Shown: piece by piece, positions 1 through 10,708 of the stretch
Numbering within the stretch: the stretch's first letter is position 1
How the letters are laid out: the number at the start of each line of letters is the position of its first letter
Assembly (NCBI GenBank): GCA_039707655.1
Contig: CM077675.1
Location: 420,441,162-420,505,161, forward strand
Direction: 5' to 3'
DNA from: Elymus sibiricus
Taxonomy: Eukaryota > Streptophyta > Magnoliopsida > Poales > Poaceae
DNA length: 64,000 bases
Notes under the pieces: model-generated
Told to the model about the DNA's origin: nothing
Databases searched by the model: none
The model's input: only the letters and a program-made list of their open reading frames with translations
Position numbers and translations under genes: made by a program

Positions 1-315
1 TCCTTTGTATGACACTTTCAGTGCGGAGAAAATGGCAGAGGCCCCTAATCATGGGCATGCCAACTTTATTATATCATTAAAGATGGTATATACAATGACA
101 GGAATATGTACATTGATGAGAGCCGGACTGGCGGCTTAAGTGTAGTATGGCTGAAGGTGAGCAATATTCCACGGCCTCTTGGTCTCTTCACCAGAAGTGC
201 GAGACTTGTCACTCTCCCGTATATCCATGAGATAATAGGAACCATTGTTGAGATTTCTGCTGATCACAAACGGTCCTTCCTAGGGGGGTGACAACTTATG
301 CATATCTGACTGGTC
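1..315 (-). other. E1 3' untranslated region
   Basis: This stretch lies between the end of pol and the missing 3' LTR. I see no LTR end, no polypurine tract directly before a TG start, and no supported ORF. It is assigned to E1 by position only. Confidence 0.5.
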
Positions 316-3276
316 TTAAATCAGCCGGAGTACTAAGTCGCCTTCTTGGAACGTCCGGGTCTTGACCCTGCGGCTATGATAGCGACGCAGGTCTTGTTGA
401 TAAATCGCCGACCGAGCTGCCGCAAGATCCCGTTCTTCATCCAAGGCATCCAAAGCATCCTGACGCGCCGCCTCGTTATCAGTTTCCACGTAAGCCGCCA
501 CTCTGGGCGAGTCATGACGAATATCACTGGGGAGAACAGCTTCTGCGCCATAATTCATGAAGAAAGGCGTATAGCCTGTAGACCTGTTGGGGGTGGTTCT
601 TATGCTCCAAAGAACAGATGGCAACTCCTCCACCCAACAGCCCGGCGTGCGCTCCAAAGGAACCATGAGCCGGGGTTTTATACCTCTCAAAATTTCCTGG
701 TTAGCACGCTCAGCTTGACCATTAGACTGTGGGTGAGCTACCGAAGATACATCAAGACGGATATGCTCCTCATCACAGAACTCCTTCATAGCCCCCTTAG
801 ACAAGTTAGTGCCATTATTAGTGATGATACTATGAGGATAACCAAACCGAAAAATCAGCTTTTTGATGAACTGAACTGCTGTTGCTGCATCACACTTGCT
901 GACCGGCTCAGCCTCGACCCACTTAGTAAACTTGTCAACCGCCACGAAGAGGTGGGTCTTTTTGTCCTTAGACCTCTTAAAAGGTCCTACCATATCAAGC
1001 CCCCAGACCGCAAACGGCCAGGTGATTGGAATCATCTGTAGCTCTTGAGCCAGCACATGGGCACGTCGCCCAAATTTTTGGCACCCGCCACACTTAGTCA
1101 CCAAATCCTCTGCATCTTTATGAGCTGTTAACCAGTAAAACCCGTGTCGAAAAGCCTTGGCCACCAATGATTTTGACCCGGCGTGATGACCACAATCGCC
1201 CGCATGGATTTCTTGCAAGATCTCACGGCCCTCATCAGGAGAAACACAGCGCTGAAAGACACCAGTCACACTGCGCTGACGTAACTCGTCGTTGACAATA
1301 GTCATAGACTTAGACCGCCTTATGATCTGCCGTGCCAGAGTCTCATCCTGAGGTAACTCGCCGCGGTTCAGGTACGCCAGGTAAGGCAATGTCCAATCAG
1401 GGATCGCGCGAAGAGCCGCCACCAATTGCCCTTCTGGGTCAGGTATAGCCAAATCCTCCTCCGACGGCAATTTGACCGATGGGTGATGCAACACGTCCAA
1501 AAACACATTAGGCGGCACCGGCTTACGCTGAGACCCCAGCCTTGATAATGCGTCAGCTGCCTCATTCTTCCGCCGGTCAATATGATCCACCTGATAACCT
1601 TTAAAGTGGCCAGCAATAATATCAACCGCCTGACGATAAGCCGCCATACGAGGGTCCTTAGAATCCCACGTGCCAGAGACTTGTTGAGCCACCAGGTCTG
1701 AGTCGCCAAGACATCTGACCCGGCTCAAATTCATCTCCTTGGCCACACGGAGCCCGTGAAGCAAAGCCTCATATTCTGCTGCATTGTTAGTACAAGGAAA
1801 CATTAGCCTCAAAACATAATAGAATTTGTCACCTCGTGGGGAAGTTAAGACAACTCCAGCCCCCGAGCCTTCCAATTGCCTGGATCCATCAAAGTGAATC
1901 GTCCAATAGGTATTGTCCGGATTTTCCTTAGGTATTTGACACTCTGTCCAATCATTGATAAAATCCACCAGGGCTTGAGATTTGATAGCCGTTCCGGGCA
2001 CATATTTTAAATTGAGAGGTCCAAGCTCAATTGCCCACTTAGCAATCCTTCCAGTGGCTTCTCTGTTCTGAATGATATCCCCCAAAGGAGCAGAACTGAC
2101 CACTGTGATCGGGTGCCCAAGAAAATAATGTTTCAGCTTGCGATTAGCCATGAACACCCCAAGCACCAGCTTTTGCCAATGTGGATATCTTTTCTTAGAC
2201 TCCGTCAAGACTTCACTGACATAATAAACCGGCCGCTGAACTGGGTACTCCTTACCCGCCTCCTTGTGCTCCACCACAACTAGAGCACTGACAGCCCTGT
2301 TGTTAGCCGCCACATATAAGAGTAGAGGCTCCTTCTCCACGGGAGCGGCCAGAATAGGCGGCTCAGCCAATTGCTTTTTGAGCGCCTCAAACGCCTCATC
2401 AGCCGCATCACTCCAGACGAAATCGTCTGTCTTCTTCATCATCTGATACAGAGGAATAGCTTTCTCACCCAGGCGGCTTATGAACCGGCTCAGTGCAGCA
2501 ATACGACCCGCCAGGCGCTGAACATCATTAATACACGCTGGCTTAGACAAAGAAGTGATGGCCTTTATATTGTCCGGGTTAGCCTCGATGCCACGCTCAG
2601 AGACTAAAAATCCCAAGAGCTTGCCTGCAGGCACACCGAACGCACATTTCGCCGGGTTAAGCATCATCTTGTAAACCCGCAAATTGTCAAAAGTTTCTTT
2701 CAAATCAGCCAGCAGAGTCTCCTTCTTCCTTGACTTGACCACAATATCATCCACATAAGCATGAACATTGCGCCCAATTTGACTGTGAAGACAGTTCTGC
2801 ACACAACGCAGGTAAGTCGCCTGGGCACTCTTGAGCCCGAAAGGTATAGACACATAACAGAAAGCTCCAAAAGGCATAATAAAAGACATCCTCTCTTGGT
2901 CTTTGACTGCTATCTTGATCTGATGATAACCCGAATAAGCATCCAGGAAGCATAGACTCTCACAACCCGCCGTTGCATCAATAATTTGATCAATACGGGG
3001 GAGAGCAAACTGGTCAACCGGACACGCCTTGTTAAGATCCGTGTAATCTATGCACATGCGCCACGTGCCGTTCTTCTTGAGTACCAACACCGGGTTAGCT
3101 AACCACTCCGGGTGAAAAACTTCAACGATGAACCCTGCTGCCAAGAGCCGGGCCACCTCTTCCCCAATAGCCTTACGCCTCTCCTCATTGAAGCGACGGA
3201 GGAACTGTTTGACCGGCTTAAATTTAGGATCCACATTAAGGTGGTGCTCAGCGAATTCTCTCGGTACACCCAGCAT
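316..3276 (-). pseudogene. E1 pol: reverse transcriptase, two RNase H regions, integrase
   Basis: A 986-residue frame. Reverse transcriptase occupies about 1-270, with YVDD near 174-177 and FLDAYSGYHQI near 110-120. A first, degraded RNase H (about 315-450) is followed by an archaeal-type RNase H (about 487-610), which retains DGS, AAEYEAL, GDSDL and NEAADAL, so all four acidic positions are visible. Integrase follows with the HHAG/CGGCQ zinc site, a first catalytic Asp in GLDMVGPF, and a Glu in NGQAERANQ. The middle catalytic Asp is replaced: the expected TDNGT reads TNNGT. With the upstream stop at 3340 the copy is very unlikely to be active. The frame ends near 316 at DLVLRLI. Confidence 0.92.
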
Positions 3277-3339
3277 GTCAGAAGACTTCCATGCAAAGAT
3301 GTCCCGATTCTCACGGATGAATTCGATGAGCGCGCTTTC

Positions 3340-4092
3340 CTATTTGGGATCCATATTGGCCCCAATAGTGAACTGCTGTGATGAGTCGCCAGGAGTGAAA
3401 TCCACTAGCTTGGTATCTTGTGCCACAAACTTGAGAGGCGGCTCAGATTCCGTGCTAGGCTTCTTTAGCGGGGTCATATCTGCTAGGTCAACATTCTCTT
3501 TATAAAACTTGAGCTCCGCCTCAGCACAACTCGACTCTGCATATGTTGCATCACCTTCCTCACACTCAAGAGCAATCTTCCGATCACCATGCATAGTAAT
3601 CGTCCCCTTTAACCCGGGCATCTTGAGCTGTAAGTAAACATAGCAAGGCCTAGCCATGAACTTGGCGTAAGCCGGTCGCCCAAACAAAGCGTGGTATGGG
3701 CTCTTGATTTTGACCACCTCAAACGATAAGGTCTCTACCCTATAGTTAGACTCATCACCAAAAGCTACCTCAAGAGAAATTTTTCCGACTGGATAGGCCG
3801 ATTTTCCGGGCACCACTTCGTGAAAGACCGTTGAAGACGGCTTAAGGTCCTTATCAAGCAAGTTCATCCGGCGGAACGTGTCATAGTACAGGATGTTGAT
3901 GCTACTGCCACCATCCATAAGCAACTTAGTGAACACATAGCCTCCGACTTGGGGGGCCACCACCAAAGCCAACTGTCCCGGCTTATCCACACGCGGCAGG
4001 TGATCCTCTCTGCTCCAAGTTATGTCATACTCTGACCACCTTAAGTACTGAGGGAGAGCCGGCATAACCGCATTAACCGCCCGCTTGCACAC
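3340..4092 (-). pseudogene. E1 aspartic protease region of gag-pol
   Basis: A 250-residue frame, in frame with the gag segments upstream and with pol downstream. The core LLMDGGSSINILYYDTFRRM near residues 57-76 is the aspartic-protease active site in the DGGSS form typical of Tat elements, and FGRPAYAKFMA is the conserved flap-side motif. The protein would cleave Gag-Pol in the particle. The frame ends at a TAG after ANMDPK, and the same frame reopens immediately, so one nonsense codon separates protease from RT. Confidence 0.85.
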
Positions 4093-4185
4093 CTTTCGAT
4101 CCCGCTTGTCAAGACTAGTCGTAAAAACATGATATTGGCCTCCATTAAGCTGCTTGGGATTACTCTGATACCCGGACTGGTTATT

Positions 4186-4722
4186 TTATTGCTGACCTCC
4201 ACTGCCAGACTGTTGATTATTACCTCCATGGTTTCCTTGGCCTTGATAGCCAGAGCCTGAGCCGCCTGTACCGAAGCCAGACCCAGAAGGACTGGATCCT
4301 GACCCGCCGGATGGTCCACCGCCGCCGCCTTGATGTTGGTTAACACTGTAATTTCGAAACTCCCGCATGATCCAACAATCCTTCCAAGCATGAGTGGACG
4401 GCTGATCAGGAAGGCTATGTTTCGGGCAAGGAACATTCAGCATCGCCTCCATGTCAACAGGCTTGCGTTTACCGAAAGGCGGCTTGCCGTTCCCCTTGCC
4501 ACGGTTATTCCCAGCACTGGTGTTGGCCACTAAATCTGACCCGCCGTCCTGGTGTTTCCGCTTTCCGCCATTGCCATTATTGTTGTTTCCTCCCCTGTTC
4601 TGCGGTTGACTCTTGCCATTATTCTTCTTCTTCCCCTTGGCCGATTTATCATCATCGGAACCAGGGTCCTTCGTGCTGTCCGAATCCGCATACTTGGTGA
4701 GAGCCGCCATGAGTTCCCCCAT
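4186..4722 (-). pseudogene. E1 gag, nucleocapsid-like Gly/Asn-rich segment
   Basis: A 178-residue frame continuing gag in the same frame as 4756-5952. It is rich in Lys, Asn and Gly and contains a CPKH...H..KDC cluster near residues 103-120, which resembles the modified zinc-binding motif of Tat gag proteins. A Gly/Ser-rich tail follows and ends at an in-frame TAA (GGQQ-stop). Zinc binding is inferred from residue spacing only. Confidence 0.75.
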
Positions 4723-4755
4723 ATCCTGGCATGTACGTTTGAGCCGGCCAAGCTT

Positions 4756-5952
4756 CTACTTCAGGGGCACAAAGTGGCAATTCTTCTCCAGAATAAGGAC
4801 CGCTTGAGCCGCCGTAATGTTATCAGAAGAGTGAATGATGGTTGAGACCCGCCGGACCCAATGATGAGCCGACTCGTCCTCGCGCTGCACGCAATGATCC
4901 AAGTCCACAATTGTAATGGGCTGCTTGCACATTCCCTGGAAATTCTTGATAAATTTCGCCTTCAACTCGGCCCAGGAATTGATGGTGTTGGGTGGTAAAC
5001 CCTTCAACCACGTGCGAGCCGGCCCTTCCTGCATCATGATGAAATACTTGGCGCATACTGCATCAGTGACGACTAACATCTCCATGGCTAGTTCATAGCT
5101 TTCGATCCAAGCTTCTGGAGGTAGATCACCGGTATAGTTGGGCACCTTGCGAGGACCCTTGAAGTCCTTCGGCAGGCGCTCGTTTCGCAAAGACGGCACT
5201 AAGCACGGCACTCCCACAGCCCTGGAGGTCACTCCGGCTCCTACCGAGACGGAAGGTGCTACTGTGGGTTCTTGATAAGCCGTCGCAGCTGCCAATGCTG
5301 CCGCCTCTCGCTGCGCTCTTGCCCGATCCACCAGCGCCTGAGCATCAAGAGCCGGTTGATTGTCTCGTGGCGGGTTTCGACGTCGCTCACTGCTAGAGAC
5401 CGCCGACGACTCTAAACGCCGACTGTAGCTGCGGCTCGGGATGAGGGTTGAGTGCATGCGACTCCGGCTGTAAGTGTATTTCTCCTGATGTGCCACCGCT
5501 GTCTGTAAATAGCCAATGGCGTTCCGCACTTCCTCTGCGAAAGGAGTCCCGTCAGGGATGGGGATCGTTCCAAGTCTGGTTGCCGCTGCCACCATGTTCT
5601 CCGCCGGGTTAGAATAATGACCGAGCGGCGTCGGAAAAGACTGTGGCGGGGTCTGGTTCCTGCGGGGCGGGTCTGGCTGCCGATGCTGAACCGCCGCCCT
5701 GCTCCCCGGTACTTCCGCCGTCCGGGTTACGGTCAGAGGTGCATTCCGTCCCGTCCCTGGCGTGTTGAAAAGATTTCTGGCCTCATATTGATCCGGCAAA
5801 CGGGACTGGTGCCTCATCCGATGAACCGCCGCTGCGGTCTGCTGTTCTAATTCAAGGCGAAAGGCTTCCGCCCTAAGGCGCTCTGACTCAGCATCCATCT
5901 GAGCCTTCAATGTATTGATTTCCTCTTGGACTCCAGCCATCTGGTCCTTCAA
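4756..5952 (-). pseudogene. E1 gag, capsid (retrotransposon gag) domain
   Basis: A 398-residue open frame. An N-terminal coiled-coil-like stretch (QEEINTLKAQMDAESERLRA) is followed by an Arg/Pro/Ser-rich linker and then a retrotransposon gag/capsid domain near residues 265-395, recognisable from LPKDFKGPRKVPNYTGDL, the EAWIESYELAM helix and ARTWLKGLP...SWAELKAKFIKNF. This structural protein would form the cytoplasmic virus-like particle. The frame ends at a TAG (VPLK-stop) and resumes in frame at 4722, so this is a nonsense mutation inside a longer gag. Confidence 0.85.
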
Positions 5953-6538
5953 CCTCCCGATCTGCTTGGTTTTCGACTGTGACCTCGGTCCCCATCAGAG
6001 TGGTAAGCTGGTTCATCAGATCCAGCAAAACTTGAGTCGGCGGCCTGCCTGACCCGGACCCGGTCGCACCGGCGGCTGTGCTACAAGGGGCCGGTGATGA
6101 TCCCGCCATGAAGACAGCGGCGCGGCTCGGCAGCTCATAGTATTCTGGCTCATGATACTCTGGCTCAGGGTAATCCTCGACGTAGCCCCCAAGCCCACCG
6201 TTGTGAAGCTGGTAGATTGATTTTGCCTCTCCGCTCGAGGATCCATCCTCCGAGCAGATGAGGGTTTCCTCCCGTGATACAGAACCTTCAAGCTCCGCGC
6301 CTTGGGTAAAGCCGACGAAGACGTGCTTCCGGCCCGGATTAACTCGGGCGGGTTGCATGCGCCGGGCCGGCTCGACGAGGTCGGTGCAGATGTCCGGCCC
6401 AGGCTTAGATCCGCCAATCTTGCCAATGAAGACGTGAATTCCGCCGAAGGGGACCCGGTGCCCGTACTCGATTGAGTCGGCCTCGGGGCCCCAACCAGCG
6501 TCGTCGATGTAGAGCTTGCCACGGCGACTCTTAGTCAT
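5953..6538 (-). pseudogene. E1 gag, N-terminal segment
   Basis: This open frame begins with a Met 67 bp inside the primer-binding site (MTKSRRGKLYIDD...). The frame is open further upstream, but that part lies in the LTR, so 6538 is the better start. The segment is acidic and low in complexity near its end (repeated PEPEY/EPEYYE). It runs into a frameshift between about 5950 and 5990, after which gag continues in the next frame. No recognised fold; assignment rests on position between primer site and capsid domain. Confidence 0.6.
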
Positions 6539-6605
6539 CCTGCCAACGGCATATCCCGCGATTCCTGTGAGAGAGCCCTTCGAGAACTCCACACCACCGA
6601 GCGTT

Positions 6606-6624
6606 GGCCCCACGGTGGGCGCCA
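6606..6624 (-). other. E1 primer-binding site (tRNA-Lys)
   Basis: The plus strand carries GCCCCACGGTGGGCGCCA, which I recognise as the 3' acceptor end plus CCA of plant tRNA-Lys(CTT). The minus strand is therefore complementary to that tRNA. It lies two bases inside the LTR, where a minus-strand element must have its priming site. Confidence 0.85.
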
Positions 6625-6626
6625 AC

Positions 6627-7139
6627 TGTTGTGGTTTTGTCACGGCAGATGCCCTGGTGAAAGGACTTAGGTTCGAGGCCATCGCTAAGGCGGTGAGCTC
6701 AAAGGGGTTGATCGGAATCGAGAGACAAGGGTTTACCCAGGTTCGGCCCCTCGGAAAGAGGTAAAAGCCTACGTCCTGCTTTGTGTTGTATTGATTGGGT
6801 ATCGATTATAAGGGAGCGAGTTCGCTTGACCTAGCTATCGATGAGTTTTTTCGTGGCCTAAGCCGCCCAGGTAACCCGCCTTTATATACACAGGTCAAGG
6901 CCCTGGGCTTACATGAGTCCGGGCCGGGTTATCCTTGATAACCGACCTCACCTCTAACTACACATGCCTTGTCTAACAAGCCGCCACCGGCGGCTCACAC
7001 GTCACAGGTTACATCTTGTCTTCTGGCTCTGGGCCTCCAGGCCCATTGAGTAAGCCTGCACCAAACCTTATTGTAAACCGCCAACCGCATGACCCGGCCC
7101 CACCTGGGCGGGTCTCACCACGGGGTTATATCCCCAACA
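6627..7139 (-). repeat. E1 5' LTR
   Basis: On the plus strand the repeat starts TGTTGTGGTTTTGTC directly after the primer-binding site and ends ATCCCCAACA, giving TG...CA ends and a length of 513 bp. Its partner LTR lies left of the window, so the ends are inferred from the TG/CA termini and the adjacent primer site, not from a pairwise alignment. A TATA-like motif lies inside on the minus strand. Confidence 0.8.
6882..6889 (-). promoter_or_regulatory. TATA-like box in the E1 LTR
   Basis: On the minus strand the sequence reads TATATAAAGG, a good plant TATA box, about 260 bp upstream of the primer-binding site and inside the LTR where the U3/R junction would be expected. Functional status is inferred. 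Confidence 0.5.
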
Positions 7140-7480
7140 GGAAGCGAACGCCTTTTGAGAATGAGTCAGCGCGTTGGGCCTCCACTTTTGCCCGCGGCGA
7201 CTCAAACGGACACGGGCAGACGAAATGGGTCGCCCGGTTGGAGCTGCTCTTACCTTAGAACACTAATTGGTAAAAGTGATAACCAAGATACAGTGAGGAA
7301 TAAGATATCTAATATAACTGCTCTGCCAGCAAGTATAGCACCCAGATGGTAGAATTATAAGCCAAAAAGGTGGAAGATAAGGACTCATTCTGAACCGGTG
7401 TACTATTCTAATTTCCGAACCTAATTTAGATTTACCTGGGAGATATCGAACTGCCATTTAATACTGCCCAAATGATAACC
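7140..7480. other. Intergenic, no gene seen
   Basis: The first ~120 bp are GC-rich and end near 7255 in a sequence whose reverse complement begins AAGAGCAGCTCCAACCGGG. That resembles ends of Harbinger/PIF-type MITEs, but no partner end is visible here. The rest is AT-rich without a supported ORF. Confidence 0.4.
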
Positions 7481-7660
7481 GCCATACGTGTGGCACGAAG
7501 CACTCCGGTCCTGACGTTTTTTACAACAAAAGTTGTCATTCAAAATAAAAATTCAAAAAAATTAAAACTCGTCATCCGAAAGGAAGTTGTCATCCTCACG
7601 TCATTAAAGTTGCCATAAAAATGTTCGAAATTACAAAATGTTCGTGACACACGTATGCCA
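7481..7660. mobile_element. MITE-like inverted repeat
   Basis: The left arm 7481-7499 (GCCATACGTGTGGCACGAA) and right arm 7642-7660 pair in inverted orientation at about 17 of 19 positions. The interior is AT-rich, with TTGTCAT motifs in both orientations. Size (~180-200 bp), AT-richness and terminal pairing fit a short non-autonomous DNA element. The exact ends and target duplication are not clear. Confidence 0.5.
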
Positions 7661-8234
7661 CTTACCTGGGTCCTAATAGTATTACTACCGAAATGCTTTC
7701 AACAGCAAACAGCTATGTAAACTTTATCTGCTTAATGAAACTTCGTTTTAGCTGGTCATGACTAATAAACCAGAATGTGATGCAAAAACTAATATCTTTA
7801 CTAGTAAAGGATAATCTTACTTCTGGAGTAGCATGAGTATTTCCACCATGCATTTTCTCACGATCTAATGGCTCTTTCATGTGGCTGACTCTTTATACAT
7901 CCACCAGCCTAAGCATGAATAAATTGAGTTGGACGTTTGCAGATTCAGCAAGTGGAAGAAAACAGAAGATAGAGATAACAAGTATCATAAAGTGCGTACA
8001 GTTGTATCGGTGGTAGATCTGCCCGACGTATCAGCTGGGCCATAAATCCCCCTTTCCTCACCTCCCCTCCCATGAGTGTCGGGGGGAAACCCTAGACGTC
8101 GAGCCCCTCGTCCCCGCTTCCCTTCCTTTCTCCCCAACCGCCGTCGGCAGGCGCTGATGGGCAAATCTTGGTTGGCGTGGCAGCGGGGCCTCTCTTCCCC
8201 TCCTCCTAGCGGGCGCTGGCGTGGAACGGCGGCA
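7661..8234. other. Intergenic, no gene seen
   Basis: AT-rich to 8040, then increasingly GC-rich. No ORF on either strand shows a recognisable domain, and the GC-rich part is open in several frames at once, as expected from composition alone. Confidence 0.4.
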
Positions 8235-8317
8235 GGGGTGCTGGGTAGCGGGGTGGTCGTCTTTTGTGGGGCACAACGTCACGATGGCGGGGGTGCTGGG
8301 TAGCGGGGTGGTCGTCT
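8235..8317. repeat. 28-bp perfect direct repeat, two copies
   Basis: Copies at 8235-8262 and 8290-8317 are identical; the unit begins GGGGTGCTGGGTAGCGGGGT. The spacing is 55 bp start to start. The repeat lies in a GC-rich island without a supported gene. Confidence 0.8.
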
Positions 8318-8545
8318 GCAGGCGATGTGTCGGCGGCTCTGCTCCCGGTCGAAGCACGGCGACTGCGGGAGTAGCTCCATCGTGCGGATGTGTGCAGGGC
8401 CGCTTTAGGCCGGATCCGGCTGGCTTGGGTCTGACCAGGGTATATTTTGAAAACAATAATGTACATGAAGCATGTGAAAAAATATTGTATAAAAAGAGAA
8501 ATTTATTGGATTGAAGCCAAACGGGGTGCTATTTTTACTAAAATT

Positions 8546-8612
8546 GTGTAGCATGACCTACTTATATTTGCTCCAAACATACAACGTACAAATATATGTA
8601 GGCCATGCTACA
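8546..8612. repeat. Inverted repeat (hairpin), ~24-bp arms
   Basis: The left arm containing GTAGCATGACCTAC (8548-8561) pairs with GTAGGCCATGCTAC downstream, and pairing extends through ATATTTG/CAAATAT around a ~17-base loop. It may be the core of a small palindromic MITE. Precise ends and a target duplication are not evident. Confidence 0.6.
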
Positions 8613-8719
8613 AAAATGTGTAACATGACCGTCTACGCCCGCATAAAAATAAGTGTATTGTATAAAAAAATAAACGAAAGAGATTGTTGACACAGTCAAA
8701 ATTGGGCGACCAAATCCCA

Positions 8720-8753
8720 ATTGGAGACCTCAATTGATTGTGAGGCCTCCAAT
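8720..8753. repeat. Hairpin, 13-bp arms
   Basis: ATTGGAGACCTCA (8720-8732) and TGAGGCCTCCAAT (8741-8753) pair at 12 of 13 positions around an 8-base loop. It lies just upstream of the TATATAAAG motif at about 8778, and a second small G/C hairpin follows at about 8785-8805. Confidence 0.6.
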
Positions 8754-9268
8754 CCTAGGAGGTTTAGTGATATAGTATATAAAGCCCCCCCTCGGCGTGG
8801 GGGGCAATAGTATTACACGTCACCACGACCCTTCTGCCGACTGTTCAAATAAATAAATAAAATGATTTTTCTGCTGGAAATTAAACCAGCCAACAGCAGA
8901 ATACCATAGGCCCATATGCAAATGGAAATCCACCTAATCCAAACCAACGGTTTGTGCTTTCCTTCGGTGCGATGCCGATCAATCTAGCAAAACTTAAGGA
9001 AGACTACACCCCAATGAGTCCAATGTAGATTTGTAACCGTGTACCAAATCAACATGTAAAATCTTGAGAGATGTAAGTTTGTTTACAACTGTGTACCCTG
9101 CTCAACATGCTAAAAGCCTAATACTGCATCTTTACTTTTGCTGTGGCTCGTAGTTCAATCTGGATACAATGTGCATAGCACATATATAGCCTACTCCTCA
9201 CGGAAGAACTCGACCAAGGCTCAAAATGTCGCGGCGAGGCTTCAACCGTGAAGTATCAGACAGTTTCA
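8754..9268. other. 3' flank of the GDSL gene, no other gene seen
   Basis: A TATA-like TATATAAAG near 8778 on the plus strand is followed by a short G/C hairpin, with no supported ORF behind it. The 200-300 bp next to the GDSL stop codon probably include its 3' untranslated region. I see no convincing AATAAA-type signal in the expected orientation. Confidence 0.4.
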
Positions 9269-10681
9269 TCATGTCTGTCCATTGTTCTCCGGGAAGTTGA
9301 GTATCTGCGGCTGCAGGTACCTCCCGTGGTAGATGAGCCTGGACATGGCCTTGTACGCCGCCTGGGTCATGTGGATGCCGTCCCAGCTCACGTACGCCGA
9401 CGGGTCCACGCACGCCTCCGTCCCCTCCACGCCGCACATCCGCCTCTCGTCGTAGTTGTACTTGCCGCCGGCGCCGCAGCAGGCCATGTGCGTGCTGCCC
9501 GCGTCGAAGCCGAGCGCCGGGGCGCCCTTGAGGAGGCTGAGGAAGGAGTTGAAGTAGTCGGCGTAGGCGATGGCCACGTCGGGGTACGACGCCCGGAGGC
9601 TGGCGACGGCTCGCTGGAGATGCGCGTTGTGCTTGGCGGCGAAGAGGTTGAGGTCCTTGAGGCAGCCCGCGGAGTCGTAGGCCGACTGCTCCGGCGAGGC
9701 CATCGCGGTGAGGTAGCTCGGGAAGCAGCCGATGGGGAAGTTGCCCGGGACGATGACTCTGCTCGCGCCCATGTCGAGCACTTCCTGTGATGATGGAGGC
9801 ACCTCGACAGAGTTAAGTTCCTGAGATTTCTCTATTGGTGCAAGAGAAGTTGTTTGATGGTACTACCAGTACCTTGGTGGCGTCGGTGATGGTCTGAACA
9901 ACGGCCGGGATCAGTTTCTCCACCTCGCTGACAGACTTGTTCCCGAACAACGCGTAGTTGTAGTCGTTTCCTCCGATCTCCCCGACCAGAACCAGAGAAG
10001 ATTGGAGCCTTTTGCGAATTTCTGCACACAGATTTTACACGGAGAATTAGCATGCCTGACTGTTGAAAACAGAGTGTGCACTGAGACTGAGAGGAAGTAA
10101 CAAGAGGGAAGAGTTTTTTTGAATTGCCTTCGTCGGTGTTGAAGGTGGACTTCATGAAGTCCTTGAACCACCGGAGCTGCAGGTTGAGGGAGAAGGTCCG
10201 GTTGAGCTGGTCGGCGGGGTCCATGGCGGTGGCTCCGGCGACGGCGAAGTTGACCCCGTGGTCGAAGCTCCTGTTCTTGGCCAGGTAAGGGTTGAGGAAC
10301 GGGAGGCCCATGTCCTGAGCTGCATTGCACAAGAACCAGAGCGGAAACACGATGTCACTACAACCTGTAGAGCGAGCATCAAAGATGAGAGCAAGGGTTC
10401 ACTGTGAAGCAGAGCAACATGTATGTACCGAGGAAGTCGATCATGAGGAGGCCGTCGGAGCATCGGCCGGTGGGGCGGCCGAAGGTGACGCCGTAGGGGA
10501 GGTGCTTGATGGTCTCGAAGGTGCCGGGCGGCGCCTCCTTGACCAGGTTCCCCGTGTCCGTGATGGAGTCGCCGAGGCTGTAGATCGCTGCCACGGCGCT
10601 GTCGTCGCCACGGCCTTGCCCGTGGCAGCAACACACGTGCACAGCAGCGACGAGGAGGAGGAAAGCTGCCGAGGAAGCCAT
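9269..10681 (-). CDS. GDSL esterase/lipase, secreted, four exons
   Basis: Exons on the minus strand are 10429-10681, 10128-10319, 9873-10021 and 9269-9784; joined they give 369 residues with continuous phase, the usual length of plant GDSL enzymes. Residues 1-~23 are a signal peptide (MASSAAFLLLVAAVHV). Block I is YSLGDSITDTGN with nucleophile Ser39. Block III is GGNDYN near 165-170, and block V is DGIHM with Asp333 and His336, so the Ser/Asp/His catalytic residues are present. The family hydrolyses acyl or aryl esters, usually in the apoplast or secretory path; the substrate cannot be read from sequence. Introns 1 and 3 are GT-AG, while intron 2 needs a GC donor. The Met at 10681 is preferred over an in-frame Met at 10708 because it starts a clean signal peptide. 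This is the only convincing host gene here and looks intact. Confidence 0.93.
10022..10127 (-). other. GC-AG intron 2 of the GDSL gene
   Basis: Exon 2 ends ACCGACGAAG and the intron begins GCAATT; it ends TGTGCAG before AAATTCGC. No GT near this point restores the frame. Using the GC donor joins Asp-Glu to Glu-Ile-Arg and leads straight into the conserved GEIGGNDYN block. The intron is 106 bp. Confidence 0.75.
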
Positions 10682-10708
10682 GCAGAAGACGGTCGTAACA
10701 AATGACAC

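Larger units (their letters stand above)
1..7139 (-). mobile_element. E1: Tat-lineage Ty3/gypsy LTR retrotransposon, truncated by the window edge
   Basis: The element reads right to left: 5' LTR (6627-7139), primer-binding site complementary to tRNA-Lys, gag, protease, reverse transcriptase, RNase H, a second RNase H, integrase, and a 3' untranslated stretch at 1-315. The 3' LTR is outside the window. Two RNase H-like regions between RT and integrase, and a protease core of the DGGSS type, are characteristic of the plant Tat group (Grande/Retand/RIRE2 relatives). All gag-pol pieces except the first gag segment lie in one reading frame, so the ancestor had a single long gag-pol ORF, now split by three stops and one frameshift. 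It is not autonomous. The possible TSD GGAAG at 7140-7144 cannot be checked against the missing side. Confidence 0.9.

Noticed and set aside
7140..7144. GGAAG as a confirmed E1 target duplication
   Set aside because: The other flank is outside the window, so it cannot be verified.
8058..8514. Protein-coding gene in the GC-rich island near 8.1-8.5 kb
   Set aside because: Frames on both strands are open, contain a 28-bp direct repeat and have no recognisable domain, start context or splice partner.
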